Below the pieces are notes generated by a model. It did no database searches. It saw nothing but the letters and a program-made list of their open reading frames with translations, and was not told the DNA's origin. The translations under genes were made by a program, and so were the position numbers. From positions 1 to 39,220 of the forward strand of contig CALFAV010000077.1 of NCBI GenBank assembly GCA_937946835.1: 39,220 nucleotides of DNA. The letters run 5' to 3'. Every line of letters starts with the position of its first letter. The first letter of the stretch is position 1. The stretch comes from an uncultured Verrucomicrobiae bacterium. GTDB taxonomy: Bacteria > Verrucomicrobiota > Verrucomicrobiia > Limisphaerales > J093. Positions 8,662 to 15,949 of the stretch are shown here, in pieces.

Positions 8662-8729
8662 ATGCTGTCCCGTACGTTACTCGTCAGTCTTCGCGCATGA
8701 ACAACCTTCCACGGAGGAGGGCGTCTTGA
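8662..8729 (+). other. Two tandem overlapping mini-ORFs leading into infC
   Basis: ATG at 8662 opens a 12-codon frame (MLSRTLLVSLRA) whose stop TGA overlaps ATG 8697 as ATGA. That ATG opens a 10-codon frame (MNNLPRRRAS) whose stop TGA at 8727-8729 overlaps the infC start TTG (8726-8728) as TTGA. Neither mini-ORF has a visible Shine-Dalgarno sequence, so translation is uncertain. The chain of overlaps is seen directly in the sequence; a leader-peptide or coupling role is inference. Confidence 0.25.
8713..8721 (+). promoter_or_regulatory. Strong Shine-Dalgarno sequence fixing the infC TTG start
   Basis: GGAGGAGGG at 8713-8721 contains AGGAGG (8715-8720) five bases before TTG 8726. It is by far the best ribosome binding site near this gene, and no ATG in the infC frame has one. 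A non-ATG start for IF-3 is in keeping with the rare initiation codons used in infC autoregulation in other bacteria. Confidence 0.8.
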
Positions 8730-9481
8730 GCCGCCCCTATTCGTCTCGCGCTTCGTCTGGTCCGTCGGTCCGCATCAACGGGAAAATCCGTGCCCGGGAG
8801 GTTCGGGTGATTGACCCCGAGGGCCGCCAAATCGGCATTCTGCCCCTGGGCGAGGCGATTTTGCGGGCGCGCAATCTGGGCATGGACCTGGTGGAGGTGG
8901 CGCCCAACGCCACGCCGCCGGTGTGCCGCATCGTGGACTACGGCAAATACCAGTACGAACTGGCCAAAAAGGAAAAGGAGTCCAAGAAACACCAGCACTC
9001 GAACCGGGTGAAGGAAATCCAGCTCCGGCCAGTGATTGACCAACACGACTTTGAGGTCAAGCTGGGACACGCGGTGGACTTCCTGTGTGACGACATGAAG
9101 GTGAAGCTCGCCCTGCGGTTTCGGGGCCGGGAAATGCGCCACCAGGAGCTGGGCGAGCAAATCATCCAGAAATTCATCCGTGCGGTGGCGCCCTACGGTC
9201 AGCCCCACGAGCCGCCCAAACTCGTGGGCAAGGGCATCAGCGTCATGATCAATCCCCTGCCGCGCGCCAAACGGGCCCCCAACCCCCGGGCGGGCCAGCC
9301 GTCCACGCCGCCCGGGGCCGGGGCCGAGAAACCGCAGACTCCGCCGATTGTGGCCAAGCCGGAGGCCGGCGTCGCTACCCGAGCACCCGACGCCCCGCCG
9401 CCTTCGCCTGCTCGCGGTTCGGAGGGTTTCGTGAACAACCCGTTCGCTGCTCTGTCCACGCCGGAGCAGACCCCCGGCTAA
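8726..9481 (+). CDS. infC: Translation initiation factor IF-3 with C-terminal extension
   Basis: This 251-residue IF-3 binds the 30S subunit and checks start-codon and initiator-tRNA selection. The TTG at 8726 is chosen because of the ideal AGGAGG five bases upstream and because the chain then begins just before SVRINGKIRAREVRVI, the normal IF-3 start. The N-domain includes GMDLVEVAPNATPPVCRIVDYGKY; the lysine-rich linker and a C-domain with RFRGREMRHQELG follow. The canonical protein ends near residue 180. The remaining about 70 residues are a Pro/Ala/Lys-rich tail ending NNPFAALSTPEQTPG. The usual downstream partners rpmI and rplT are missing; the next gene is convergent with a 7-bp gap. 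Confidence 0.95.
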   Translation: MSRPYSSRASSGPSVRINGKIRAREVRVIDPEGRQIGILPLGEAILRARNLGMDLVEVAPNATPPVCRIVDYGKYQYELAKKEKESKKHQHSNRVKEIQLRPVIDQHDFEVKLGHAVDFLCDDMKVKLALRFRGREMRHQELGEQIIQKFIRAVAPYGQPHEPPKLVGKGISVMINPLPRAKRAPNPRAGQPSTPPGAGAEKPQTPPIVAKPEAGVATRAPDAPPPSPARGSEGFVNNPFAALSTPEQTPG

Positions 9482-9488
9482 GCGCCGA

Positions 9489-10280
9489 CTAGCTCAGAAC
9501 CTTGCGCAGCGCGCGCAGGGTCCGCCGGGCCAGGCTCAACTGCGCTTGCTGCTGGCGGGCCAGCAAGCCGCCCAATTCGTCCCTTTCGGGGGAGGGGCTG
9601 AGGCGATCGAGGGCGGTTTGCACCAGGGCCAGATTCTGCAGTTCGCCCAGAGCCTCCTGCACGGGCAGCAACCGCCGGCAGACCGGGTCGCGTTTCATCT
9701 TTTTGCGGGGCACCGCCAACTCCCGCAGATACCGCCACCAGCGAGCGGTCCGTCGGAATTCGTGGCGTTCCTCCTCGGTGAGCCTGAAAAACCGGGGCAG
9801 TTGCGCACGGAGGTGGTCCCGGTAACGGGCCTCCAACCGACGAAAACGCCGGGACAGGGACCGCGGCCCCGCTTTCTGCTCCGGTACCTGCCGGAGCCGG
9901 GCCAGCAGGCCCCGGGGGGGAAGGGTGACCTGTCGGCGGTGCCGGCGCCAGGCCTGTTCTCGCAGGCGCTGGCCTTCCTGGATCAACGCCGGATTGGCGC
10001 GATTGGTGATCAGCCACTCCACGGCAATGTCCAGATCACGCACCGGACTGGTGGCGCGGGAGATTTGGCGGGCCCATGCGCGCCAGCGTTCCCGCCGTTC
10101 CCCGTCCAGCAGTTCCTTGCCCAGTCGCAGAGACAGCCGCAGTCGCCGCAACGCCACGCGCAGGGCGTGGACCGACTCGGCGTCGCCTTGCTTCCGCGCC
10201 CGGCGAAGCTGAAGGGCCAGCTCATCCAGCAGTCGCCGATGGCGTCGTTTCCAGCGGTGGGCGAGCCGTTCCGGTTTCAT
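9489..10280 (-). CDS. CHAD domain-containing protein
   Basis: This is a 263-residue, very Arg-rich all-helical protein. I chose the ATG at 10280, giving MKPERLAHRWKRRHRRLLD. The conserved pattern of CHAD domains (conserved histidine alpha-helical domain) is visible: VHALRVALRRLRLSLRL at about residues 32-48, ATSPVRDLDIAVEWL near 75-90, and a later LGELQNLALV helix. CHAD domains bind polyphosphate through their basic surface, so an association with polyphosphate granules is plausible. There is no CYTH triphosphatase domain or neighbour, so it is a stand-alone CHAD protein. It lies 133 bp downstream of bioB in the same orientation; cotranscription is possible but not shown. Confidence 0.85.
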   Translation of the reverse strand: MKPERLAHRWKRRHRRLLDELALQLRRARKQGDAESVHALRVALRRLRLSLRLGKELLDGERRERWRAWARQISRATSPVRDLDIAVEWLITNRANPALIQEGQRLREQAWRRHRRQVTLPPRGLLARLRQVPEQKAGPRSLSRRFRRLEARYRDHLRAQLPRFFRLTEEERHEFRRTARWWRYLRELAVPRKKMKRDPVCRRLLPVQEALGELQNLALVQTALDRLSPSPERDELGGLLARQQQAQLSLARRTLRALRKVLS

Positions 10281-10413
10281 GGAGGTGACCGTCGGGTTGC
10301 GAAACGGCGACACCCTATCGGGGCGCCCCGGGCGGGGCAAACCCGGGATTGTTACATTTGACGGCCGATTGGGAAGGCGGCCGACCATCCGGCTCCAGCG
10401 GCCGCCGACCGCA

Positions 10414-11499
10414 TCAACCCACTGCGACCGGCTCGGGCCGGGCCGGGGCCTCCGCCGGAGCGGAAAGCGCGGTCCCGGAGGTTTCCTTCCAGGCCGGGTC
10501 CAGGCCGAGATCGCGAATCATTTGCAGGTCCTTTTCGACCGGTTGATTGAGGGTGGTCAGGTAGTTGCCCACCATGAGCGCGCTGGCGCCCGCCAGGAAG
10601 ATCAGGCTCTGCAGATCGCGCAGGGTCACGGTACGGCCGCCGGCGACCATGATCTCCTGGCGGGGCAGCACGAGCCGAAACACCGCCAGGGTTTGCAGCG
10701 CCTCGAGCGGGGGCACGGTGGGGCGGTGGGCGAAGGGGGTGCCGGGAATGGGATTCAGAAAATTCACCGGCACGAAGTCCGGGTTGATCTCCTTGAGTGC
10801 GAACATCAGGTCCACGCGATCCTGGCGCGTTTCGCCCAGCCCGATGATGCCGCCGGAGCAAATTTTGATGCCGGCGTTTTTGAGGAAGCGGATGGTCTGC
10901 AGGCGGTCCTCGTAGGTGTGCGTGGTGCACTGCCGGGGGAAGAAGCGTCGCGAGGTTTCGAGGTTGTGGTTGTAGCAGGCCACGCCCGCCGCGGCCAGCC
11001 GGTCGGCTACCCGCTGGCTTTTGATGATTCCCAGCGAGGCGTCCGCCCGCACGCGGCTTTCGGCCCGGAGTTCCCGAAATCGTTCGCACACTTCGTCCAG
11101 CAACGGCCCCTCTTCCAGGCCCCGCCACGCGGCCACCAGGCCCAGCGCCGTCACCCCGTTGTGCTGTGCCTCCGCGGCGGCCTGGCGGACCGGCTCCGGG
11201 TCCACGAAGCCGTAGCGGGGGGCGGCGGTTTGGTAAAAGGCCGATTGGGCGCAGAATTTGCAATCCTCCGGGCAGCCGCCGGCCTTGGCGTTGAGGATCG
11301 AGCAGAGGTGGACGCGGTTGCCCTTGAAATGATCGCGCACCCGGTTGGCCCAGCTCAACAATTCAAAAATGTCCGCGGGGGTCTCCAGGTGCAGCAGCCA
11401 AAGGGCTTCATCGCGGGTAATCTCGCCCCCCGCCAACACCCGTTGCCCCAGGGCGGCGATGCGCCCGGCGGGGGAACTGTCAAACGACAACGACGACAT
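10414..11499 (-). CDS. bioB: Biotin synthase (radical SAM), apparently lacking the usual [2Fe-2S] ligands
   Basis: This 361-residue enzyme converts dethiobiotin to biotin by radical sulfur insertion. The ATG at 11499 is preferred to an in-frame TTG three codons earlier. The radical SAM motif is C76-x3-C80-x2-C83 in GGCPEDCKFCAQS, with YNHNLETS (176-183) and CSGGIIGLGE (214-223) also typical. By eye against E. coli BioB, C188 corresponds to C214, but C97, C128 and R260 correspond to Gly120, Asp153 and Met. Additional cysteines C66 (VHLCSILNAK) and C191 (PRQCTTHTY) match positions I recall as conserved in BioB of anaerobes. No other biotin gene is in the window. The last about 30 residues are a nonconserved Ala/Pro tail. 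Confidence 0.93.
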   Translation of the reverse strand: MSSLSFDSSPAGRIAALGQRVLAGGEITRDEALWLLHLETPADIFELLSWANRVRDHFKGNRVHLCSILNAKAGGCPEDCKFCAQSAFYQTAAPRYGFVDPEPVRQAAAEAQHNGVTALGLVAAWRGLEEGPLLDEVCERFRELRAESRVRADASLGIIKSQRVADRLAAAGVACYNHNLETSRRFFPRQCTTHTYEDRLQTIRFLKNAGIKICSGGIIGLGETRQDRVDLMFALKEINPDFVPVNFLNPIPGTPFAHRPTVPPLEALQTLAVFRLVLPRQEIMVAGGRTVTLRDLQSLIFLAGASALMVGNYLTTLNQPVEKDLQMIRDLGLDPAWKETSGTALSAPAEAPARPEPVAVG

Positions 11500-11508
11500 G
11501 GTTGACAA
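11477..11508. promoter_or_regulatory. Imperfect palindrome over the bioB start, BirA-operator-like
   Basis: CTGTCAAAC (11477-11485), a 14-base spacer, and GGTTGACAA (11500-11508) form an inverted repeat matching at 7 of 9 positions. It resembles the BirA operator form TTGTAAACC-spacer-GGTTTACAA as I recall it. It covers the first five codons of bioB and the nine bases before its ATG, an unusual position for an operator. No helix-turn-helix BirA is encoded in the window. Chance similarity is quite possible. Confidence 0.2.
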
Positions 11509-11836
11509 ACTACCGGCCGGGATGGCTGAGGCAAGCGCGAACGGGCTGGAGGCGCGTCAATCCCCGCGGGTGCATCCCAACTCAGGTTCCTGATGTTGAG
11601 GTTGTGTCGCGGATGCCCGCAAGGATGGGGCGTAGATCCCTCCGCCGGGTGGCTGGGCAGGGCATCACTTGGCGTGGGTCCGGAGGCCCCGCAGCCTGGC
11701 TTTCGGCGGCCGTAGGGGGTGGTTCACCCGTTATCAGTCCGGACCTCGGGATACACCCCAGCCGTGGGGAGTGAATTTTTTGGTTGACTTTGCAGGACAT
11801 TTGAACAGCCTGTAATCGTAAACGGACCCAAAAACC
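11509..11836. other. Intergenic region between divergent bioB and the PEP-CTERM-like gene
   Basis: This 328-bp gap should hold the promoters of both divergent genes. On the plus strand TTGACT (11784-11789) and TGTAAT (11811-11816) look like sigma-70 boxes, but the 21-base spacer is too long for a standard promoter. The AT-rich stretch 11774-11836 differs from its surroundings and is the likely promoter of the downstream gene. On the bioB side I see no clear boxes. No gene, RNA or riboswitch was recognised. Confidence 0.4.
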
Positions 11837-12535
11837 ATGAAAGTGACTTCTTGGATTTCTTTTTTGAGTGGAGCCGCGTTGGCCGGCAGCGCGGCATTCG
11901 CTGCTACGGTCGAGGACAGAAACGGCATCATCCGTTCCTCCCACATCGAAACGACCGTCGAAGACTTGGGCGGCGGCGTTTTCAAATACAACTACCGGGT
12001 GGTGAATGACTCCCCTGGTCCCCAATGGGTTTTCTCTGAAGTGGAGACCTGGCCTTCCATTGTGGGGTATGAAATCCCCTTGGACCACCCCAGCGTCGTT
12101 TGGGACATCACCTCGCCGGCCACTTGGGACCACCGGTTCCTCAGCGCCTTCGAGTACGAGCAAGAATATGGCATTCCCAACCCGTTCCTTTCGGCTTACG
12201 TCCTGCAATGGTACGACGCCGAGCTTTTCAGCCAGCCCGCGGCCACGATGATCGTGCCGAATGGTTTTAACGCCCGTTTTGAGACCAATGAGTACGAACC
12301 TTTCGCCAATGGCTTTAGCATGCTACCCAACCTGTCCCCGGTGGACGGACCGTACGCCGCGTTATGGGTGGACTTCGTTCGCAACATCGGCGACCCGCCC
12401 CTGCCCGGTGGAGGGCTGGTTGGCGGCGGTTTGCCCTACCGCGTGATTCCCGAAGTGCCGGCCGCCGGCTGGGTGGGTTTGGCCTCTCTGATCTGGGCCG
12501 CCTGGCGCTTTTGGCACAAGCCCCGGAGTCAATAG
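11837..12535 (+). CDS. Exported protein with PEP-CTERM-like sorting signal
   Basis: This is a 232-residue exported protein. The N-terminus MKVTSWISFLSGAALAGSAAFA is a clear signal peptide. The C-terminus has the tripartite layout of PEP-CTERM proteins: a VIPEVPAAGW motif at about residues 203-212, a hydrophobic helix (VGLASLIWAAW), and a short basic end (RFWHKPRSQ). Such proteins are processed by an exosortase and end up in the envelope or exopolysaccharide. The motif here is PEV rather than PEP, a variant form. The mature part is rich in aromatic and acidic residues and has no recognised domain. Its codons are less GC-rich than its neighbours. A strong terminator follows 55 bp downstream, so it is probably monocistronic. 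Confidence 0.75.
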   Translation: MKVTSWISFLSGAALAGSAAFAATVEDRNGIIRSSHIETTVEDLGGGVFKYNYRVVNDSPGPQWVFSEVETWPSIVGYEIPLDHPSVVWDITSPATWDHRFLSAFEYEQEYGIPNPFLSAYVLQWYDAELFSQPAATMIVPNGFNARFETNEYEPFANGFSMLPNLSPVDGPYAALWVDFVRNIGDPPLPGGGLVGGGLPYRVIPEVPAAGWVGLASLIWAAWRFWHKPRSQ

Positions 12536-12589
12536 ACTTGTGCGGAGCATCGGCGGGGACGGGATGAACCGGTGCTTCGCCTGACCAGG

Positions 12590-12635
12590 GCCGGCTGCGC
12601 CGGGCAGGGAAAGGGCGCAGCCGGCGTTTTTTTTT
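12590..12635 (+). terminator. Rho-independent terminator after the PEP-CTERM-like gene
   Basis: A perfect 12-bp GC-rich stem pairs GCCGGCTGCGCC (12590-12601) with GGCGCAGCCGGC (12614-12625). The loop is 12 bases, and a run of nine T follows at 12627-12635. This is the strongest terminator in the window. Confidence 0.92.
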
Positions 12636-12783
12636 GTGTCTGGTGGTCGGAATTGCTTGCGCACGCGGGCTGGCCCACCAAACTGTGCTCCATGACCATC
12701 GCCGCACAAACCACTTCCCGACCCGTCCGGTGGGGACGACCGTTCTGCGGCATGGACCCGGTTAACCTGTCACCTGACCACCC

Positions 12784-13947
12784 ATGAAATCGTACCGCTT
12801 GCTCGCCTTGGCCCTCGGCCTGACGGCCGCTGGGCGCGTTTGTGCCGCCGAAACCCCGTTCAACGGCTTGGACCTGCATTTGGGCAACCTGTACCGACTG
12901 TCCAACGCCAAATCGCGCTCGATCAGCCCCGAGAATTTCACCGGCGAAAAGGGCAAGGGCGGCATGTCCGTGGACGGCCCGGCTGCGGGCGCCGCTCGGG
13001 GCCTCGGTCAGGGTTGGAAGATCTCCCCCTATGTGCGCATCGCGGCAAAGCAAACCTTCACGATGGCGGAGATCGAAGGTCCGGGCTGCATCCAGCACAT
13101 CTGGCTGACGCCCGCGCCATTGGACAAAACCCGTTTTTACATCCTGCGGTTTTACTGGGACGACGAGCCGGACCCCTCGGTCGAGGTGCCCTTGGGCGAT
13201 TTCTTTGCCTGTGGCTGGGCCCGGTACGCCCAGATCAATTCCCTGGCCGTGTGCGTGAACCCGGGCAGTGCCTTCAACTGCTACTGGCAAATGCCCTTCC
13301 GCAAGAAGGCCAAGATCACGCTCGAGAACCTCGATGACCAGACGATGACCCTGTACTACCAGATTGACTACACCCTCACCGAAGTGCCGGCGGATGCGGC
13401 GTACTTCCACGCCCAGTTTCGGCGCGAAGACCCCCTCAAGACCAAGGGCTTGTACACCATCCTCGACGGCGTCAAGGGCAAGGGGCACTACGTGGGCACG
13501 TACCTGGCCTGGGAGGTCCACAGCACCGGCTGGTGGGGCGAGGGCGAAATCAAGTTCTACCTCGACGGGGACAAGGACTTTCCGACCATTTGCGGCACCG
13601 GTACCGAGGACTACTTCTGCGGCTCGTACAACTTCGACACCGCCGGGCCGGACGGCAAGCGTCGTTACACCGAGTTCAGCACCCCCTACAGCGGCCTGGC
13701 CCAGGTCATCCGCCCGGATGGTCTTTATGACTCCCAGACTCGTTTCGGGCTGTACCGCTGGCACATCGTGGATCCGATCCGTTTCGAGCAGGACCTGAAG
13801 GTGACCATCCAGGCACTGGGTTGGCGCAAAGACGGCCGGTACCTCCAGCTTCAGGATGACATAGCCTCGGTCGCGTTCTGGTACCAGACCGAGCCGCACG
13901 CCAAGTTCCCGCCCCTGCCCGCCAAAGACGACCTGGAGTTGAAATAA
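12784..13947 (+). CDS. Secreted DUF2961 (GH172-family) protein
   Basis: This is a 387-residue exported protein. The signal peptide is MKSYRLLALALGLTAAGRVCA. The mature chain matches DUF2961, which includes the GH172 glycoside hydrolases active on fructofuranosyl and arabinofuranosyl linkages. Characteristic segments are EIEGPGCIQHIWLTP, LRFYWDDEPDPSVEVPLGDF and the hallmark GTGTEDYFCGSYNF, which carries a conserved Glu and Asp. The final strand SVAFWYQTEPHAKFPPLP is also typical. The likely job is cleavage of a furanose-containing glycan outside the cytoplasm, but the substrate cannot be told from sequence. It is separated from the upstream gene by a terminator and stands alone. Confidence 0.88.
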   Translation: MKSYRLLALALGLTAAGRVCAAETPFNGLDLHLGNLYRLSNAKSRSISPENFTGEKGKGGMSVDGPAAGAARGLGQGWKISPYVRIAAKQTFTMAEIEGPGCIQHIWLTPAPLDKTRFYILRFYWDDEPDPSVEVPLGDFFACGWARYAQINSLAVCVNPGSAFNCYWQMPFRKKAKITLENLDDQTMTLYYQIDYTLTEVPADAAYFHAQFRREDPLKTKGLYTILDGVKGKGHYVGTYLAWEVHSTGWWGEGEIKFYLDGDKDFPTICGTGTEDYFCGSYNFDTAGPDGKRRYTEFSTPYSGLAQVIRPDGLYDSQTRFGLYRWHIVDPIRFEQDLKVTIQALGWRKDGRYLQLQDDIASVAFWYQTEPHAKFPPLPAKDDLELK

Positions 13948-14125
13948 CCGTGCGTCCCGGCACCTCGCCCGCCGGCGGCCCATCGAGTCGTGCGTTTGGG
14001 AATTTCCCCAGGCGGAGGGGGCGGGGGAACCGACCGTGCCCGTGTAGGGCGCCGGTAAGGCCGTTCCCCACCCGTGGGCTCAGCGGTTTGCCGGGCTGCA
14101 GACCGAGGGGTCTGTAACCTCGTCA

Positions 14126-15949
14126 ATGGCCGCGCAGTCTGGCAGTGTGGCTTTTGTGCGGCGTACCGACAAATATTTCCCAGGTTGGGCTCAAGCGGCA
14201 CGGCTCTACAGCGGCGGAGCCGGGGGAATCGCGCTGTTGCTTTTACTGGCCGGCTGCAGCGCCAGCCACTACCGGAAATCCGCCGACAAGGAGGTTTACG
14301 GGCTGATCCAGCAATACGACCGGTCGGTGCTGGGCCGCACCAACGATTTTTCCATCGCCACGCGCTTCTCCGACCGCCTGCCGGACGAAATCCTGCCCGC
14401 CGAGCTGATCGAGGAACGGGCGGCCACCAACCGGCGAGTGCTCCACGTGCAGGAGGCGCTGCGACTGGCCGTGGCCAACAGCCGCGAATACCAGGCGCAG
14501 CGCGAGCAACTGTACCTGACCGCCCTGAGCCTGACCGGGGCCCGGTACAACTTCCGGCCCCAGTTCGCGGCGGACTCCACCGCCACGATTCAGGGGACCG
14601 GCGGCGAGGCGCAAACCGCCCGGGTCCACAGCCGGGTTTCGGTCAGCCAGTTCCTCCGGACCGGCGGGCGCCTGAGCGTGGCACTGGCCAACGACCTGTT
14701 GCGCTATCTGACCGTGCGCTTCGCGCCCAATCCCGGCGGCGGCCCCCCCGTGGCCCTGGGCAACGATTCCGCCATCAACACCATCACCGTGAACCTGACC
14801 CAGCCGCTCCTGCGGGGGTTTGGTAAAAACGATCCCACCGTCGAGGCCCTGACCCAGGCCGAGCGCAACCTGGTCTATGCCATCCGCAGCTTCAGCCTGT
14901 TCCAGAGCCAGTTTGCCGCCGACGTGGTCCAGGACTACTTCAACCTGCTGGCCCAGAAAACCACCGTGCGCAACAACTACACCAACTACCTGCGCCGCGT
15001 GGAAACCACCCAGTACCTGGACGCCCGCTCCGTGGACCGGGTCCGCCGAAGCGAGGTGGATGACGCCCGCAACGCCGAACTCAACGCCCGCATCGCCTAC
15101 GTCAATTCCCTGGCCGGCTACCTGTCCGCCCTGGACAATTTCAAGCTCCGCCTGGGCATCCCCATCAGCGATGTGATCACCCTGGACGACCGCGACCTGC
15201 GCGACCTGGAGACCGCGGGCCTGCTGCGCTCGGAACTGAACCGTGACGCCGCCTTCCGCCTGGCCGTTGAGAAACACATGGACATTCTCAACGCCATTGA
15301 CCGGTTCGAGGACGCCAAACGCAAGGTGCGCATTGCTGCCGACCAGTTGCGGCCGGGCCTGAGCTTTGCCAGCAATGCCAGCATTTCGTCCGAGGAACCC
15401 TACGACTACGCCAACTTTGACTTCGACAAGCTGCGCTGGAGCACCGGGCTGACCCTGGACCTGCCGGTCAGCCGGCTGCGCGAGCGCAACACCTACCGGT
15501 CCACCCTCATCAGCTTCGAGGCGCAGCTCCGCTCCCTGGTCAGCACCCTGGACAACTTCCGCAACCGAATTGACCGCGCGCTGCGCACCTTGGAGCAGGA
15601 GCGTTTGAACTACCTCAGCCGCCTGGAGGCACTGCGCGTGGCCGAGCGCCGGGCTGACATGAACCAGATGCTCCTGGAGGCGGGACGGGTCCAGATTCGT
15701 GACGTGCGGGAGGCCCAGGACGCGCTCATCCAGGCCCAGAACAACCTCACCACCGCCCTGGTCAACTACCTGGGCAGCCGCTTTGACCTGTTGCTGGACG
15801 TGGGCATCCTGCTGGCCGACGAGGACCGATTCTGGCTCAGAGACCCGCTGGCCGAGCGCCTGCAGGACAGCCAGCGCGGGCTTCCACCCTTGCACATGCC
15901 GGACGATCAAGTCACCCCGCCCGACCACTTTTTGGAGCCCCAACTATGA
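14126..15949 (+). CDS. TolC-family outer-membrane efflux lipoprotein
   Basis: This 607-residue protein is the outer-membrane channel of a tripartite exporter. The lipobox LLLLAGC places the lipidated Cys at residue 44. The ATG at 14126 gives a long N-region, and a GTG at 14147 is an alternative. Two long helical OEP repeats follow (about 105-330 and 345-580), with coiled-coil segments such as RVRRSEVDDARNAELNAR and RTLEQERLNYLSRLEALRVAE. The sequence VREAQDALIQAQNNL near the end is typical of TolC proteins. Its stop overlaps the start of the adaptor gene as ATGA, so channel, adaptor, ATPase and permease form one operon. The exported substrate is unknown. Confidence 0.9.
   Translation: MAAQSGSVAFVRRTDKYFPGWAQAARLYSGGAGGIALLLLLAGCSASHYRKSADKEVYGLIQQYDRSVLGRTNDFSIATRFSDRLPDEILPAELIEERAATNRRVLHVQEALRLAVANSREYQAQREQLYLTALSLTGARYNFRPQFAADSTATIQGTGGEAQTARVHSRVSVSQFLRTGGRLSVALANDLLRYLTVRFAPNPGGGPPVALGNDSAINTITVNLTQPLLRGFGKNDPTVEALTQAERNLVYAIRSFSLFQSQFAADVVQDYFNLLAQKTTVRNNYTNYLRRVETTQYLDARSVDRVRRSEVDDARNAELNARIAYVNSLAGYLSALDNFKLRLGIPISDVITLDDRDLRDLETAGLLRSELNRDAAFRLAVEKHMDILNAIDRFEDAKRKVRIAADQLRPGLSFASNASISSEEPYDYANFDFDKLRWSTGLTLDLPVSRLRERNTYRSTLISFEAQLRSLVSTLDNFRNRIDRALRTLEQERLNYLSRLEALRVAERRADMNQMLLEAGRVQIRDVREAQDALIQAQNNLTTALVNYLGSRFDLLLDVGILLADEDRFWLRDPLAERLQDSQRGLPPLHMPDDQVTPPDHFLEPQL

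Noticed and set aside
11784-11816. TTGACT and TGTAAT as a sigma-70 promoter for the PEP-CTERM-like gene
   Set aside because: The 21-base spacer is outside the normal 16-18 range; kept only as a remark in the intergenic entry.
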